Assembly: GCA_030835005.1 (NCBI GenBank)
Contig: JAUQWT010000055.1
Location: 1-16,572, forward strand
Direction: 5' to 3'
DNA: 16,572 nucleotides
Source: Ignavibacteria bacterium
GTDB lineage: Bacteria; Bacteroidota; Ignavibacteria; Tepidaquicellales; OLB5
Shown: one piece after another, positions 1 through 7,709 of the stretch
Position numbering within the stretch: the first letter of the stretch is position 1
Layout of the letters: each line of letters starts with the position of its first letter
Notes under the pieces: model-generated
The model's input: the letters and a program-made list of their open reading frames with translations, nothing else
The model's database searches: none
Told to the model about the DNA's origin: nothing
Program-made: the position numbers and the translations under genes

Positions 1-407
1 TAGAATCTTGCACTCACATCCTGGATATCGTAAATAATGATATCAATATCACTAAGATCATCCGCTGAAGGTTTGTTCTTGCCCCCATATAGTGAAACGA
101 TCTTTATACCTGTCTTTTCGTCAATCTCAGAATAGTTCTCATCGCCTCTGATCCCATGTTCCGGCGAGAAGATTTTGACAATGTTTGCCCCTTTTTTCAC
201 AAGTGCATCTATAATATGTGTGCCATCAGATAAGATTCCGGTTTGGTTTGTTAAAACGGCTATTCGCTTATCCTTTAACAAAGATATATTCTCAAGCAGA
301 TTCTCGTTGCCAAGCATGAATTTTTCAACTATTGTTTTTTCTTCATTTCCGCAGCTTAACTGCTGGAAATTGAAAAATATCATTGACGCCAGAATAATTG
401 ATCTCAT
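1..407 (-). CDS. namZ: DUF1343/NamZ-type exo-beta-N-acetylmuramidase, partial (3' end off window)
   Basis: The window holds the N-terminal 135 codons; the rest lies beyond the left edge. Family members (NamZ/YbbC, CAZy GH171) remove terminal MurNAc from peptidoglycan fragments during cell-wall recycling or salvage. Translating the minus strand from the ATG at 407 gives a hydrophobic leader with Cys19 in a weak lipobox (QQLSC). Family signatures follow in order: LTNQTGI (about 52-58), SPEHGIRGD (81-89), VSLYG (104-108) and IYDIQDVSARFY (125-136). The protein is probably exported as a lipoprotein or Sec substrate. The start is fixed by a 4-nt ATGA overlap with the stop of the upstream oxidoreductase gene. 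No convincing SD precedes it, so translation is probably coupled. The family call is firm. The exact substrate is inferred, because catalytic residues further downstream cannot be seen. Confidence 0.85.
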   Translation of the reverse strand, partial: MRSIILASMIFFNFQQLSCGNEEKTIVEKFMLGNENLLENISLLKDKRIAVLTNQTGILSDGTHIIDALVKKGANIVKIFSPEHGIRGDENYSEIDEKTGIKIVSLYGGKNKPSADDLSDIDIIIYDIQDVSARF

Positions 408-1570
408 TTTAGTCTTATTACTTTCTTCATCTTTATTGAATCATCAATTGCATTTGCAACTACAATATCTTCCAGTGCAACTTTTGTATTGCAGGCCGGT
501 TTTCTGTTGTTTGTTATTGAATCATAAAACGCTTTCCATTGAGCTGTAGAGCCCGGATGCAGAGGCTCATTTCTGTATTCATCATAGAACACCAGGTTTT
601 TGTCACCGGGTGGATAAGACATAGGGTACTTCCAAGGAATCTTATGCTTTCTGTCATCTTTAAACAAATAGATACATGAAGGGTTTCCCTTCCATCCGTG
701 TTTCTTGCCGTAAGATCTGCTAACAAAAGTTTCAAAATGAGCGACTATTTTAGCTTTTTCAAGCTGAATGATCCATCTTGATTCCCTTGCATGAGGGCTT
801 ACATAAGAAACTGTTAGAGAAGCTTTAACTTTGTTTCGGTATTCTATTATTGCCATCAAATGATCGCATGATTCACCCTTCAGCATAACCTCTGAGCTGA
901 AAGCTCTTACTGCAGTGCGCCTTCTGCTGCTCAAAAGATACTGCCCTCCGGATGCCATTACGAGTTCCGGTTTTGCTCCTGCAAAATCATTGAACAGATT
1001 GATCTGATGTATAGCTTTATCGTGAATTATTGCATCACCGCTGTTTTTAGTATTGTTATATCTCCAAAGCATCGGGTCAAACGGACGTGTTTCCAGCCAA
1101 TTCATCCAGAGCACTTTGCCATATTTACCGGACTTTATCAGTTTCTTTAATTCAAGATAGAATGAGCTATACCTGAGAACCATTCCGACCTGTACAAATT
1201 TTCTATTCCTTCTTTCAGCAGTAATTATTTTTTTAAGGTCACCTTGATAAATTGCTGCCGGTTTTTCGAGGAATACATGTTTTGATTCATTTAATGAATC
1301 AACAGTATATTTTGAATGGGTTGAGGTTGGAGTGAGCACTGCAATTGCATCAATTTCTTTATTTGAAATAACATCATCCGGGCTATCGGCAAAAAAAGGG
1401 TCTCTTGATTTTAGATGCAGCATATCTGCAATTCTTCCAACAGCTTTTGGGTCACTGTCATATACTGATATAATGCGGAACTTATCATTGAGCCGCAAAA
1501 GGGCAGGCAAATGCATTAGCCTGAGAACAGCCCCGGTTCCAATTATACCAATATTCAGCGCCTTTTTCAT
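404..1570 (-). CDS. Gfo/Idh/MocA family NAD(P)-dependent oxidoreductase
   Basis: This 388-residue cytoplasmic sugar-type dehydrogenase has an N-terminal Rossmann fold. The nucleotide-binding loop is GIIGTGAV (8-15). The diagnostic EKP motif is at 102-104 (HVFLEKPAAI), and the conserved Asp/His region reads HDKAIHQINLF (183-193) with D184 and H188. The C-terminal half is the usual alpha/beta substrate domain, and the length is normal for the family. The ATG at 1570 is preferred because the Rossmann strand follows at once; a TTG six bases upstream would add only two residues. Its stop overlaps the start of the NamZ-type gene (ATGA), so the two are co-transcribed. That pairing suggests a substrate related to amino sugars or sugar acids from cell-wall fragments, but this is inference. 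The family includes enzymes for many sugars and the substrate cannot be read from the sequence. Confidence 0.88.
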   Translation of the reverse strand: MKKALNIGIIGTGAVLRLMHLPALLRLNDKFRIISVYDSDPKAVGRIADMLHLKSRDPFFADSPDDVISNKEIDAIAVLTPTSTHSKYTVDSLNESKHVFLEKPAAIYQGDLKKIITAERRNRKFVQVGMVLRYSSFYLELKKLIKSGKYGKVLWMNWLETRPFDPMLWRYNNTKNSGDAIIHDKAIHQINLFNDFAGAKPELVMASGGQYLLSSRRRTAVRAFSSEVMLKGESCDHLMAIIEYRNKVKASLTVSYVSPHARESRWIIQLEKAKIVAHFETFVSRSYGKKHGWKGNPSCIYLFKDDRKHKIPWKYPMSYPPGDKNLVFYDEYRNEPLHPGSTAQWKAFYDSITNNRKPACNTKVALEDIVVANAIDDSIKMKKVIRLK

Positions 1571-1654
1571 GTGCAAATTTATGAATATTTGACATGAAAA
1601 AATATTGAAATAACTGAGTTTTGGGAATCTGTAAGAGAATCGCAGTAAAAAGAC

Positions 1655-1692
1655 AAACCGGCAGATCAGAAGTTATCCTGATCAGCCGGTTT
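1655..1692. terminator. Orphan terminator-like hairpin
   Basis: Two 15-nt arms, 1655-1669 and 1678-1692, pair with one A/A mismatch (1663/1684) around an 8-nt loop. A short T run follows on the plus strand, at 1690-1693. The shape matches the intrinsic terminators elsewhere in this window. No recognised gene ends here: it lies upstream of both flanking divergent genes. It may end a small RNA or antisense transcript, or be a regulatory or relic hairpin. Confidence 0.55.
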
Positions 1693-1733
1693 TAACCAAT
1701 CTTATTATTGTAAGGGTTCAAACTTTTTCATTT

Positions 1734-1840
1734 CATAAGGGCAGCCTTTTTTCAGCATAGGCCCGGGAGTTCATAAGGGAAGCATTGAAAATCATAAGAG
1801 TTGTTCTGAAAATCATAAGAGCTTCAAGCACATAAGAGTT
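1734..1840. repeat. Cluster of five CATAAG(G/A)G direct repeats
   Basis: CATAAG occurs at 1734, 1772, 1793, 1814 and 1831, giving spacings of 38, 21, 21 and 17 bp. The copies at 1772 and 1793 form near-identical 21-bp units of the pattern CATAAGRG-N7-TGAAAAT. A 21-bp period is two helical turns, so the copies lie on one face of the DNA, as in clustered binding sites. The same period is also seven codons, and one frame gives heptads such as HKGSIEN, but no start codon or ribosome site was found. Confidence 0.55.
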
Positions 1841-2049
1841 AATCAACTAACTCTACAAAGTTAATACAACTTTAAGGCTAACCAAATAGTACTATAAATG
1901 AAAGGCTTGTAGTGATTTTTGTTACAAGAATTGATCTCTTGGAAATCAGGAATTTTAGCTTTTAAATTGCATTTTGAGTATTTTTGAATTAAACTTGGAT
2001 TAGCTCAACACTAAAATCACCTGTTCACAGTATCAAACAGAATAAAAAA

Positions 2050-2463
2050 ATGAAAAAATTCTATTCACTAATCTTGGTTCAATTTGTTCTACTGATCTCA
2101 GTGCCATCGTGTGATTATTTTTTCCCGCCGCTATCGGGTGACAGGATAACTTCAAAAGAAGCATTTGAATACTTAAAAAAACACTCAACTGATAAAGACT
2201 TGGTATTGCTTGATATAAGGAAAAAAGAAGAGTATGATAGGTCACATATTCAAAACGCAATAAATCTGGATTATGATCAAACGGACTTTCCCGACAAAAT
2301 TGAAAAACTTGATAAGAATATCAGATACATAATTTATGATGATTCAGGCAAGAAAAGCTTAAACACTCTGGAACTAATGTTGGAGCTCAGATTTCAGAAA
2401 ATACATGCTATAGTTGGCGGATTTGAACAGTGGAGAAAAGAAAGTCTGCCGGTAAATTTTTGA
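2050..2463 (+). CDS. Rhodanese-like lipoprotein lacking the catalytic cysteine
   Basis: This 137-residue protein has a signal peptide ending in a lipobox-like VPSC, so Cys21 is the probable lipidation site. A single rhodanese domain follows: the LLDIRKKEEY...HIQNAINL segment (53-73), a YIIYDDSGKKS loop (93-103) and a C-terminal VGGFEQW motif (122-128). In active rhodaneses the loop reads like YCxxGxRS. Here the Cys position is Asp97, so sulfur transfer by the normal persulfide mechanism is not expected. The domain more likely binds or senses a ligand or protein in the envelope. The ATG follows an A-rich leader with no SD, as is common in Bacteroidota relatives. It stands 124 bp upstream of the histidine kinase on the same strand, so co-transcription is possible but not shown. 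Confidence 0.85.
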   Translation: MKKFYSLILVQFVLLISVPSCDYFFPPLSGDRITSKEAFEYLKKHSTDKDLVLLDIRKKEEYDRSHIQNAINLDYDQTDFPDKIEKLDKNIRYIIYDDSGKKSLNTLELMLELRFQKIHAIVGGFEQWRKESLPVNF

Positions 2464-2587
2464 ATTTGACCACGGGAAACCAGATTGCGTTCAAGCTGTC
2501 TTTCGCCCGGCATTAATTGACATTTTGGTATTAAATCTTTGATGGTAATTATATATTTTGCTTTATGAAAAATAGATTATAGTCAGG

Positions 2588-3673
2588 ATGTTAAACACAT
2601 CAGGCAAATACCCTGTTATCATTACCGGAATCTTGCTAGTGGCCTTGATAGGCGTACTTGATTTTTTCACAGGCAGTGAAGTATCATTTTCGATTTTTTA
2701 CCTGATACCTTTAACATATATCTCATGGAATATCGGCAGAAACTGGGGATTTGTTTTTGCTGTGCTAAGCGCAATAACCTGGTTCGTGATAGATGCAGGT
2801 GAAGCCCATGACTTTTCTGTTTATGCCGTTCATTATTGGAATGGTCTTGTGAGGTTTGGATTCTTTGTAATTGTAGTATATCTTGTTACAGAGATAAAAA
2901 ATTATAAGATGAATCTTGAAGAGATAATTAAGAAAAGGACTTCCGATCTTCAAAATGAGATTATTGAACATGAAAAAGCCAAAAACGAGATAATCAAGAA
3001 GAGCAACCAGCTTAGGGAACTTACCAGAAAGATTGAGACGATAAAAGAAGAAGAAGATATTAAGATAGCGAGGGAAATTCACGACGAGCTGGGCCAGTTT
3101 TTAACAGCAATTAACCTTGAAGTAATGTGGATCAACAAAAAATACTCAGATAATCCGGATCTGAATGAGAGAACCCTTATAATCAGCAGTATAGTAAATA
3201 ATACTCTCAAATCAATACGAAAGATTTCATTAAGCCTTAGGCCACGGCTTTTAGACCAGCTCGGACTGCTTCCGGCAATGGAAAGCCTTGCCAAAGAATT
3301 TCAGGGTAAAACGGGTATAAGATGTATTACAAACTTTCCGGAATACAAAATTGAGATGACACCAAATGCATCAACTACAATGTTCAGGATTTTCCAGGAA
3401 GCGTTAACAAATGTAGCAAGGCACTCAAAAGCAACCGCTGTATTTGTTAATATTTCTAAAGCAGAAGGCAGTGAACTCATAATGACTGTTAAGGATAATG
3501 GTTCCGGTATAGATCTTAAAAAGAGCAATGGTGATTTATCCGGTCTTGGAGTACTGGGTATGAAAGAAAGAGCTCATAATTTGGGGGGCAGGCTGGAATT
3601 AGTTTCAAAGCCCGGTTCGGGCACAGAAGTTTTACTGAGAATTCCTATTGAACTAAATACATTAAGCTTATGA
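2588..3673 (+). CDS. Membrane sensor histidine kinase, HisKA_3 (NarL/LuxR class)
   Basis: This is a 361-residue sensor kinase. The first 102 residues form about four membrane segments (roughly 8-26, 33-50, 52-70, 83-102) with the FSIFYLIP pattern common at the start of such sensors. A coiled-coil linker covers about 105-157. The HisKA_3 dimerisation domain carries the phospho-accepting His165 in REIHDELGQ. The HATPase domain has an N box with E271 and N275 (FQEALTNVARHS), a G1 box DNGSGI (303-308) and a G2 box GLGVLGMKERA (319-329). All key residues are intact. There is no large periplasmic loop, so the signal is probably sensed within the membrane. The stop overlaps the start of the response regulator by 4 nt (ATGA). 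A GG pair touches the ATG, so no proper SD is visible; an upstream ATG near 2564 is closed by an in-frame stop. Confidence 0.93.
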   Translation: MLNTSGKYPVIITGILLVALIGVLDFFTGSEVSFSIFYLIPLTYISWNIGRNWGFVFAVLSAITWFVIDAGEAHDFSVYAVHYWNGLVRFGFFVIVVYLVTEIKNYKMNLEEIIKKRTSDLQNEIIEHEKAKNEIIKKSNQLRELTRKIETIKEEEDIKIAREIHDELGQFLTAINLEVMWINKKYSDNPDLNERTLIISSIVNNTLKSIRKISLSLRPRLLDQLGLLPAMESLAKEFQGKTGIRCITNFPEYKIEMTPNASTTMFRIFQEALTNVARHSKATAVFVNISKAEGSELIMTVKDNGSGIDLKKSNGDLSGLGVLGMKERAHNLGGRLELVSKPGSGTEVLLRIPIELNTLSL

Positions 3674-4308
3674 TTAAGGTTATGATTGCCGACGATCACT
3701 CTGTGGTGAGGCGCGGAATAAAACAGATCCTATCAGAAGAGACCGATATTCAGGTTCTTGGCGAGGCGGAAAACTCGGAAGAGATATTTGCGCAGCTTTA
3801 TACCCAGGACTGGGATGTTCTGGTTTTGGATATAACAATGCCGGGGAAAAGCGGGCTTGATGCCCTCATAGAACTCAAGCAGCGAAAACCGGACCTGAAG
3901 GTGCTGATATTATCCATGCACCCTGAAGAAGAAATTGCCATCAGAGCTCTTAAGACAGGCGCATCTGGTTACCTTAACAAAGACAGCGTTCCGGGAGAGC
4001 TTTCTAAAGCAATTAGGAAAGTATATTCCGGGGGCAAGTATATCAGCAGCTCTTTGGCAGAAAACATTTTCCTTTCAATGGAAAGAGATGAAAACAGATT
4101 GCCTCATGATGATCTGTCTGAAAGAGAGTTCCAGGTATTGTGCCTGATAGCCTCCGGTAACACACTTTCTCAGATAGCTATCGAGCTTTCATTAAGTGTC
4201 AAAACTATCAGCACTTACAGAACAAGGATCCTTGAAAAAATGGATCTGCGTACTAATGTGGAATTAACACATTATGCAATTAAACACAAACTAGTATTGA
4301 ATAATTGA
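3670..4308 (+). CDS. NarL/FixJ-family response regulator
   Basis: This is a 212-residue DNA-binding regulator with a complete receiver domain. The acidic pair is D8/D9, the phospho-accepting residue is Asp54 (LVLDITMPG), the switch Ser is S82 and the conserved Lys is K104 (LNKDS). A LuxR-type helix-turn-helix follows at about 146-209, with LSEREFQVL and the recognition segment LSLSVKTISTYRTRI. It overlaps the upstream kinase by 4 nt and is surely its cognate partner. It ends 287 bp before the large T9SS cargo gene, which makes that gene a candidate target, although this is only positional inference. Targets cannot be read from the sequence. Confidence 0.94.
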   Translation: MIKVMIADDHSVVRRGIKQILSEETDIQVLGEAENSEEIFAQLYTQDWDVLVLDITMPGKSGLDALIELKQRKPDLKVLILSMHPEEEIAIRALKTGASGYLNKDSVPGELSKAIRKVYSGGKYISSSLAENIFLSMERDENRLPHDDLSEREFQVLCLIASGNTLSQIAIELSLSVKTISTYRTRILEKMDLRTNVELTHYAIKHKLVLNN

Positions 4309-4361
4309 CCGGAATCGACACACAATCAAACTAATTGTAGTTATTTGTGTTACGGTCCGGT
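4308..4361 (+). terminator. Imperfect hairpin after the two-component operon
   Basis: ACCGGA (4308-4313) pairs with TCCGGT (4356-4361), and inside it ACACA (4318-4322) pairs with TGTGT (4346-4350), separated by an internal loop. It begins within the regulator's stop codon. A T tract is weak, so it may be an inefficient terminator or only an mRNA-end structure. Confidence 0.35.
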
Positions 4362-4581
4362 AGTCTTTAAGCGAACTTTCTACTACATATTTTCCTACAC
4401 TATAATCAGAATCTACCTATAGGGTGTGAAAACCGGTGTTGGTATATTTGCCTATAACCTATAGTTATATAGAGTATGCCGTGCCGCAATATCAATTACT
4501 TTGTTCATCAGCAGTATGTTGATATTCTCAATGTAATTATCGGTCAAAAAATTTTCTTTTTCTATTAAATAAATATCCAGT

Positions 4582-4587
4582 AGGGAG
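4582..4587 (+). promoter_or_regulatory. Ribosome binding site of the T9SS cargo gene
   Basis: AGGGAG lies 8 nt before the ATG at 4596, a good SD. The 287-bp spacer from 4309 is AT-rich and has local CCTATAG-type inverted segments around 4413-4475. It probably holds the promoter, but I cannot assign one. Confidence 0.6.
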
Positions 4588-4595
4588 TTCTAATT

Positions 4596-7500
4596 ATGAA
4601 GAAATGTCTTTCGTTTTTTTTGATACTGTTTTTCGCTGCCCTTAATCAGCTCACTGCACAGAATTACGATAACAAAATCATCACTTCAGATATAAACACA
4701 AACCAGGTTGAGACATTCAAAGGTAAAAATTCTGTTGACGCCTTACAGCAATTTGGTGTAGTAAATAATTTAGGATGGAGTGATAACCAAGGAGAGTCTT
4801 TGACTCCCGCAGAGGGCTTTGAAGGAGCAACTTTCCCTCCTACCGGCTGGGATACAACTATTGTTGCGGGTCCAACAACATCACAGCAATGGAGCAGAGT
4901 TACAAATACCTTAACATTTGTTGGCGGATACGGTCTAAGCCAGTCAGCTGCAAAATTTAATTTTTACGGTACCTCATCCGGTTCAATTCAGGAACTATCC
5001 TCACCGGTGTTTACTCCTTCGGTTGCCGGAGAAGTTCTGATGTTTGACTATGCCAGCTGCCCATATGGCAGTTTTGCACCTGATACACTGATAGTAATGA
5101 CTTCTACAGACGGTGGCTCTTCTTTCACTGAGCTTTTAAAAATGTGGACGGACACTAACACGACCGGATCTGTACCTTCGGCGAATTGGATGGGAACAGT
5201 GTTCAAATCAACCTCTTCATTCACACCAACTGATGCCAGCTGGGCATGCAAGAAGCTTCCGCTTCCTGTTGGGACAAACGTTGTGAAGTTCAGGACAGTA
5301 TCCGGTTTCGGAAACAACCTGTACATTGATAATATTTTGACTTTCGTACCGCGCCCGGCGTTATCCGGAACATATACGATTAATCCGGGCGGATCTTCAA
5401 CAATGCCGAACTTTCAGTCATTTGAAACTTTCAGGGATTCTATTAATCAGCGCGGCGTAAGCGGTGCAGTTACAGTTAATGTTACTGCAGGCACTTATGC
5501 TCAAAGACTGGCCCTCTGCAATACTGTAGGTACAACTGCAGCCAATACATTGACTATTAACGGGAATACCGCAACTTTGAGCCCAATTGGCAATCAAAAC
5601 ACAACTGACTATGCTTTGTTGATCAGCGGAGTTGATTATGTTACAGTAACAGGTTTGAACATCACAAGCGGCGGGACTTTCTTATACAACAGAATTGAAC
5701 GCGGATACTTGATGACTCCCGCAGGGCCTAAGGGTATTACAAATTGCACAATCCAGAACGCAACTGTCAATCTGAATGATGGTGACACAGTAGCTTCTGC
5801 CTCAACCGGAGTTTCGGTACTTGGTGCAACAATGGGATATCCTTCTGTTGCTATTAATAATGTAACAGTCCAGGGGATGACATTTAATTCGTGTGATAGA
5901 GGTGTTGGAGTGTTCAATACGATCTCTACAGTAGGTACACTTACAAATATGCCAAACCCTCCGTTCAATAATTTTACAGTGAATGCATGCAATTTTGGAA
6001 CCGGCAGCGCTATTGGCGGCAATATGACAACGGCAAGCTGTATCAATGTGATTCTTTCGGGATGCACAAACTCAACGATCTCTAATAATAATGTTGATTC
6101 TACATTCCTCAGGAATACACTATCAACAGGCGGCATACAGGGTTTTGTTATGCAGGTATCTTCCGGAAATGTTTTTAATAACAGGATAAAATATCTTGCC
6201 ACTACGAATCCAACATCAGCAACGGTAATGAATATTGGTATTAGTTCCGGTCCAATCAGCGGCGGTACAGTGAACATTTTTAACAATACTATTACAAATA
6301 TGGTCAGCGCATACACTGGTGCTACTGTTCAGAATTTCCAGTTAAAAGGGATCCAGGTAACTAATTTTGTTGGAGGTGCCGTGCCAACAACAACTAATGT
6401 TTTATATAACAACACAATTGTATTAAATAGTACGGCTCCCGTAACCTTTTCATCTTCATGTGTGTGGTCATTCCCGTCAGGTCTTCCGGTTTATTTCGGG
6501 AATAACATATTTATCAATAAGATTTCAACCACTGCACTTCCTTCGAGGAGTTATTGCGTTGTTGATTCTAACTTAACAAGGCTTTTGGTCGGGCAGTACA
6601 ATAACCTGTACTTCAGCGGAGTCAACGGCGCAATTGCGAAGTTAGGACAGGGACTTACTGCTTTTATTGATACAGTATTTTCACAATACAAGATAAACTC
6701 AGGATTTGATACAAATTCAGTATCGGGCAATGTTACTTTCCTTGATCAAACATTGCTTTCTATAGATACAAATGCTGCTGCAAACTGGGTTATTAACGGA
6801 AAAGGTCTTCCCCTTCCTAATGTTAATGCGGATATAAGAGGAAGGGCCAGAAGTACAACTCTCAGCGGCGGCGCAACGGATCTTGGAGCATATGAAGTAG
6901 GCATGGTAGCTTCTCCTCCGGCTGCAACTGAAATCTTCACAGTTGGATCTGCACCAATCGGCGCAGGCGATGTAACAGCTTACACTCAATTTGGTGATAC
7001 CCTGGGATTCATCAGCTGGGGCGCAGGATGGACAACATATCCAACCTCTGTTATACTGAAAAGATTCTCCGGCATGTACCCTGTCGCAGATGGTCTGCCC
7101 AAACGCGGTAATGTTTGGGATTCATTGACAGCAACAGGTTCTCCGGTTGCTGGTCCTGGATTCTATTCTTACACTGCTAAATTCGGATTTAACCATATTG
7201 GTACAACCGGTTCGATGGATACTTTGAGGCTTGCAAGAAAAGTACTCGGATCATGGGTAGTGTATTTTGATGATGTTCCAAACGTTCCCGGAAGGAAAAT
7301 AACTGCAGACAGTCTGAATGTATTTGGACAATATGCACTTACGGGCAAAGATAACCTTGTTGGAATATCAAATAATACCGGAATTCCGCTGGTTTTTGCT
7401 TTGCATCAAAACTATCCGAATCCGTTCAATCCGTCAACTTCAATTCAATTTGATCTGCCGCGCGATACCAGGGTAACATTAAGGATATATGATATTACCG

Positions 7501-7655
7501 GGCGTCTTGTGGCTACTTTGTTCAATAATGAATTGAAAACTGCCGGATACTACAGTGTAATGTTCAATGCAAATTCTTATGCAAGCGGTGTTTACTTCTA
7601 TAAGATCGAAGCTGGTCCAAATGTAGTTTCAAAGAAGATGGTCTTAGTTAAATAG
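4596..7655 (+). CDS. Large secreted protein: cleaved-adhesin-like region, beta-helix, T9SS sorting domain
   Basis: This 1019-residue extracellular protein is exported by Sec and then the type IX system. A signal peptide (MKKCLSFFLILFFAALNQLTAQ) is followed by a cleaved-adhesin-like beta-sandwich at about 73-250 (EGFEGATFPPTGW at its start, YIDNI near its end). Residues 257-765 are Asn/Thr/Ser/Gly-rich with repeating short strands (INNVTVQGMTF, CTNSTISNNNV), as in right-handed parallel beta-helices, and end in DLGAYEVG. A further beta-rich module spans about 768-930. The last 85 residues are a type A T9SS sorting domain with NYPNPFN (939-945), IYDITGRLV, ASGVYFYKI and the final KKMVLVK. No catalytic motif was found, so it may be an adhesin, a cell-surface structural protein or a polysaccharide-binding protein. 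A strong terminator follows, so it is probably monocistronic. Confidence 0.9.
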   Translation: MKKCLSFFLILFFAALNQLTAQNYDNKIITSDINTNQVETFKGKNSVDALQQFGVVNNLGWSDNQGESLTPAEGFEGATFPPTGWDTTIVAGPTTSQQWSRVTNTLTFVGGYGLSQSAAKFNFYGTSSGSIQELSSPVFTPSVAGEVLMFDYASCPYGSFAPDTLIVMTSTDGGSSFTELLKMWTDTNTTGSVPSANWMGTVFKSTSSFTPTDASWACKKLPLPVGTNVVKFRTVSGFGNNLYIDNILTFVPRPALSGTYTINPGGSSTMPNFQSFETFRDSINQRGVSGAVTVNVTAGTYAQRLALCNTVGTTAANTLTINGNTATLSPIGNQNTTDYALLISGVDYVTVTGLNITSGGTFLYNRIERGYLMTPAGPKGITNCTIQNATVNLNDGDTVASASTGVSVLGATMGYPSVAINNVTVQGMTFNSCDRGVGVFNTISTVGTLTNMPNPPFNNFTVNACNFGTGSAIGGNMTTASCINVILSGCTNSTISNNNVDSTFLRNTLSTGGIQGFVMQVSSGNVFNNRIKYLATTNPTSATVMNIGISSGPISGGTVNIFNNTITNMVSAYTGATVQNFQLKGIQVTNFVGGAVPTTTNVLYNNTIVLNSTAPVTFSSSCVWSFPSGLPVYFGNNIFINKISTTALPSRSYCVVDSNLTRLLVGQYNNLYFSGVNGAIAKLGQGLTAFIDTVFSQYKINSGFDTNSVSGNVTFLDQTLLSIDTNAAANWVINGKGLPLPNVNADIRGRARSTTLSGGATDLGAYEVGMVASPPAATEIFTVGSAPIGAGDVTAYTQFGDTLGFISWGAGWTTYPTSVILKRFSGMYPVADGLPKRGNVWDSLTATGSPVAGPGFYSYTAKFGFNHIGTTGSMDTLRLARKVLGSWVVYFDDVPNVPGRKITADSLNVFGQYALTGKDNLVGISNNTGIPLVFALHQNYPNPFNPSTSIQFDLPRDTRVTLRIYDITGRLVATLFNNELKTAGYYSVMFNANSYASGVYFYKIEAGPNVVSKKMVLVK

Positions 7656-7677
7656 TTCAGCATCATATTTAATCTCC

Positions 7678-7709
7678 AAAACCCGGAATAGCAGTATTCC
7701 GGGTTTTTT
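7678..7709 (+). terminator. Strong intrinsic terminator after the T9SS cargo gene
   Basis: A perfect 13-bp stem (7678-7690 with 7695-7707) closes a 4-nt GCAG loop. Its GC-rich core CCCGGAATA/TATTCCGGG is followed by six T residues at 7704-7709. It starts 22 nt past the stop codon. Confidence 0.92.

Larger units (their letters stand above)
1571..2049. other. Divergent intergenic region, 479 bp, no gene seen
   Basis: This spacer separates the minus-strand oxidoreductase from the plus-strand rhodanese-like gene, so it should hold both promoters. It contains a 15-bp hairpin (1655-1692), five CATAAG direct repeats (1734-1836) and a small inverted repeat, AAAGTT/AACTTT, at 1857-1862 and 1868-1873 that could be an operator. 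I found no open frame with a credible start, and no tRNA. Matches to the Bacteroidota -7 element TAnnTTTG occur, for example at 1979-1986, but without a well-spaced upstream element. Confidence 0.6.

Noticed and set aside
175..549. Plus-strand open frame (124 codons) across the NamZ/oxidoreductase junction
   Set aside because: It is antisense to both minus-strand genes at their ATGA overlap, and its product looks like random low-complexity sequence.
1736..1863. Possible small peptide with HKGSIEN-type heptads in the CATAAG repeat cluster
   Set aside because: The frame is bounded by stops and has no start codon or ribosome site; the last unit also breaks the 21-bp period. Treated as a DNA repeat instead.
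2517..2522. TTGACA hexamer upstream of the histidine kinase as a -35 element
   Set aside because: No -10-like element at 16-18 bp spacing. TAATTA is 23 bp away, and the promoter consensus of this lineage is uncertain.
5636..6316. Long minus-strand open frame (226 codons) inside the T9SS cargo gene
   Set aside because: It lies wholly antisense to a well-supported gene with clear domains, and its low-complexity Val/Pro/Thr/Ile-rich product has no recognisable motif. It mirrors the repetitive beta-helix codons.
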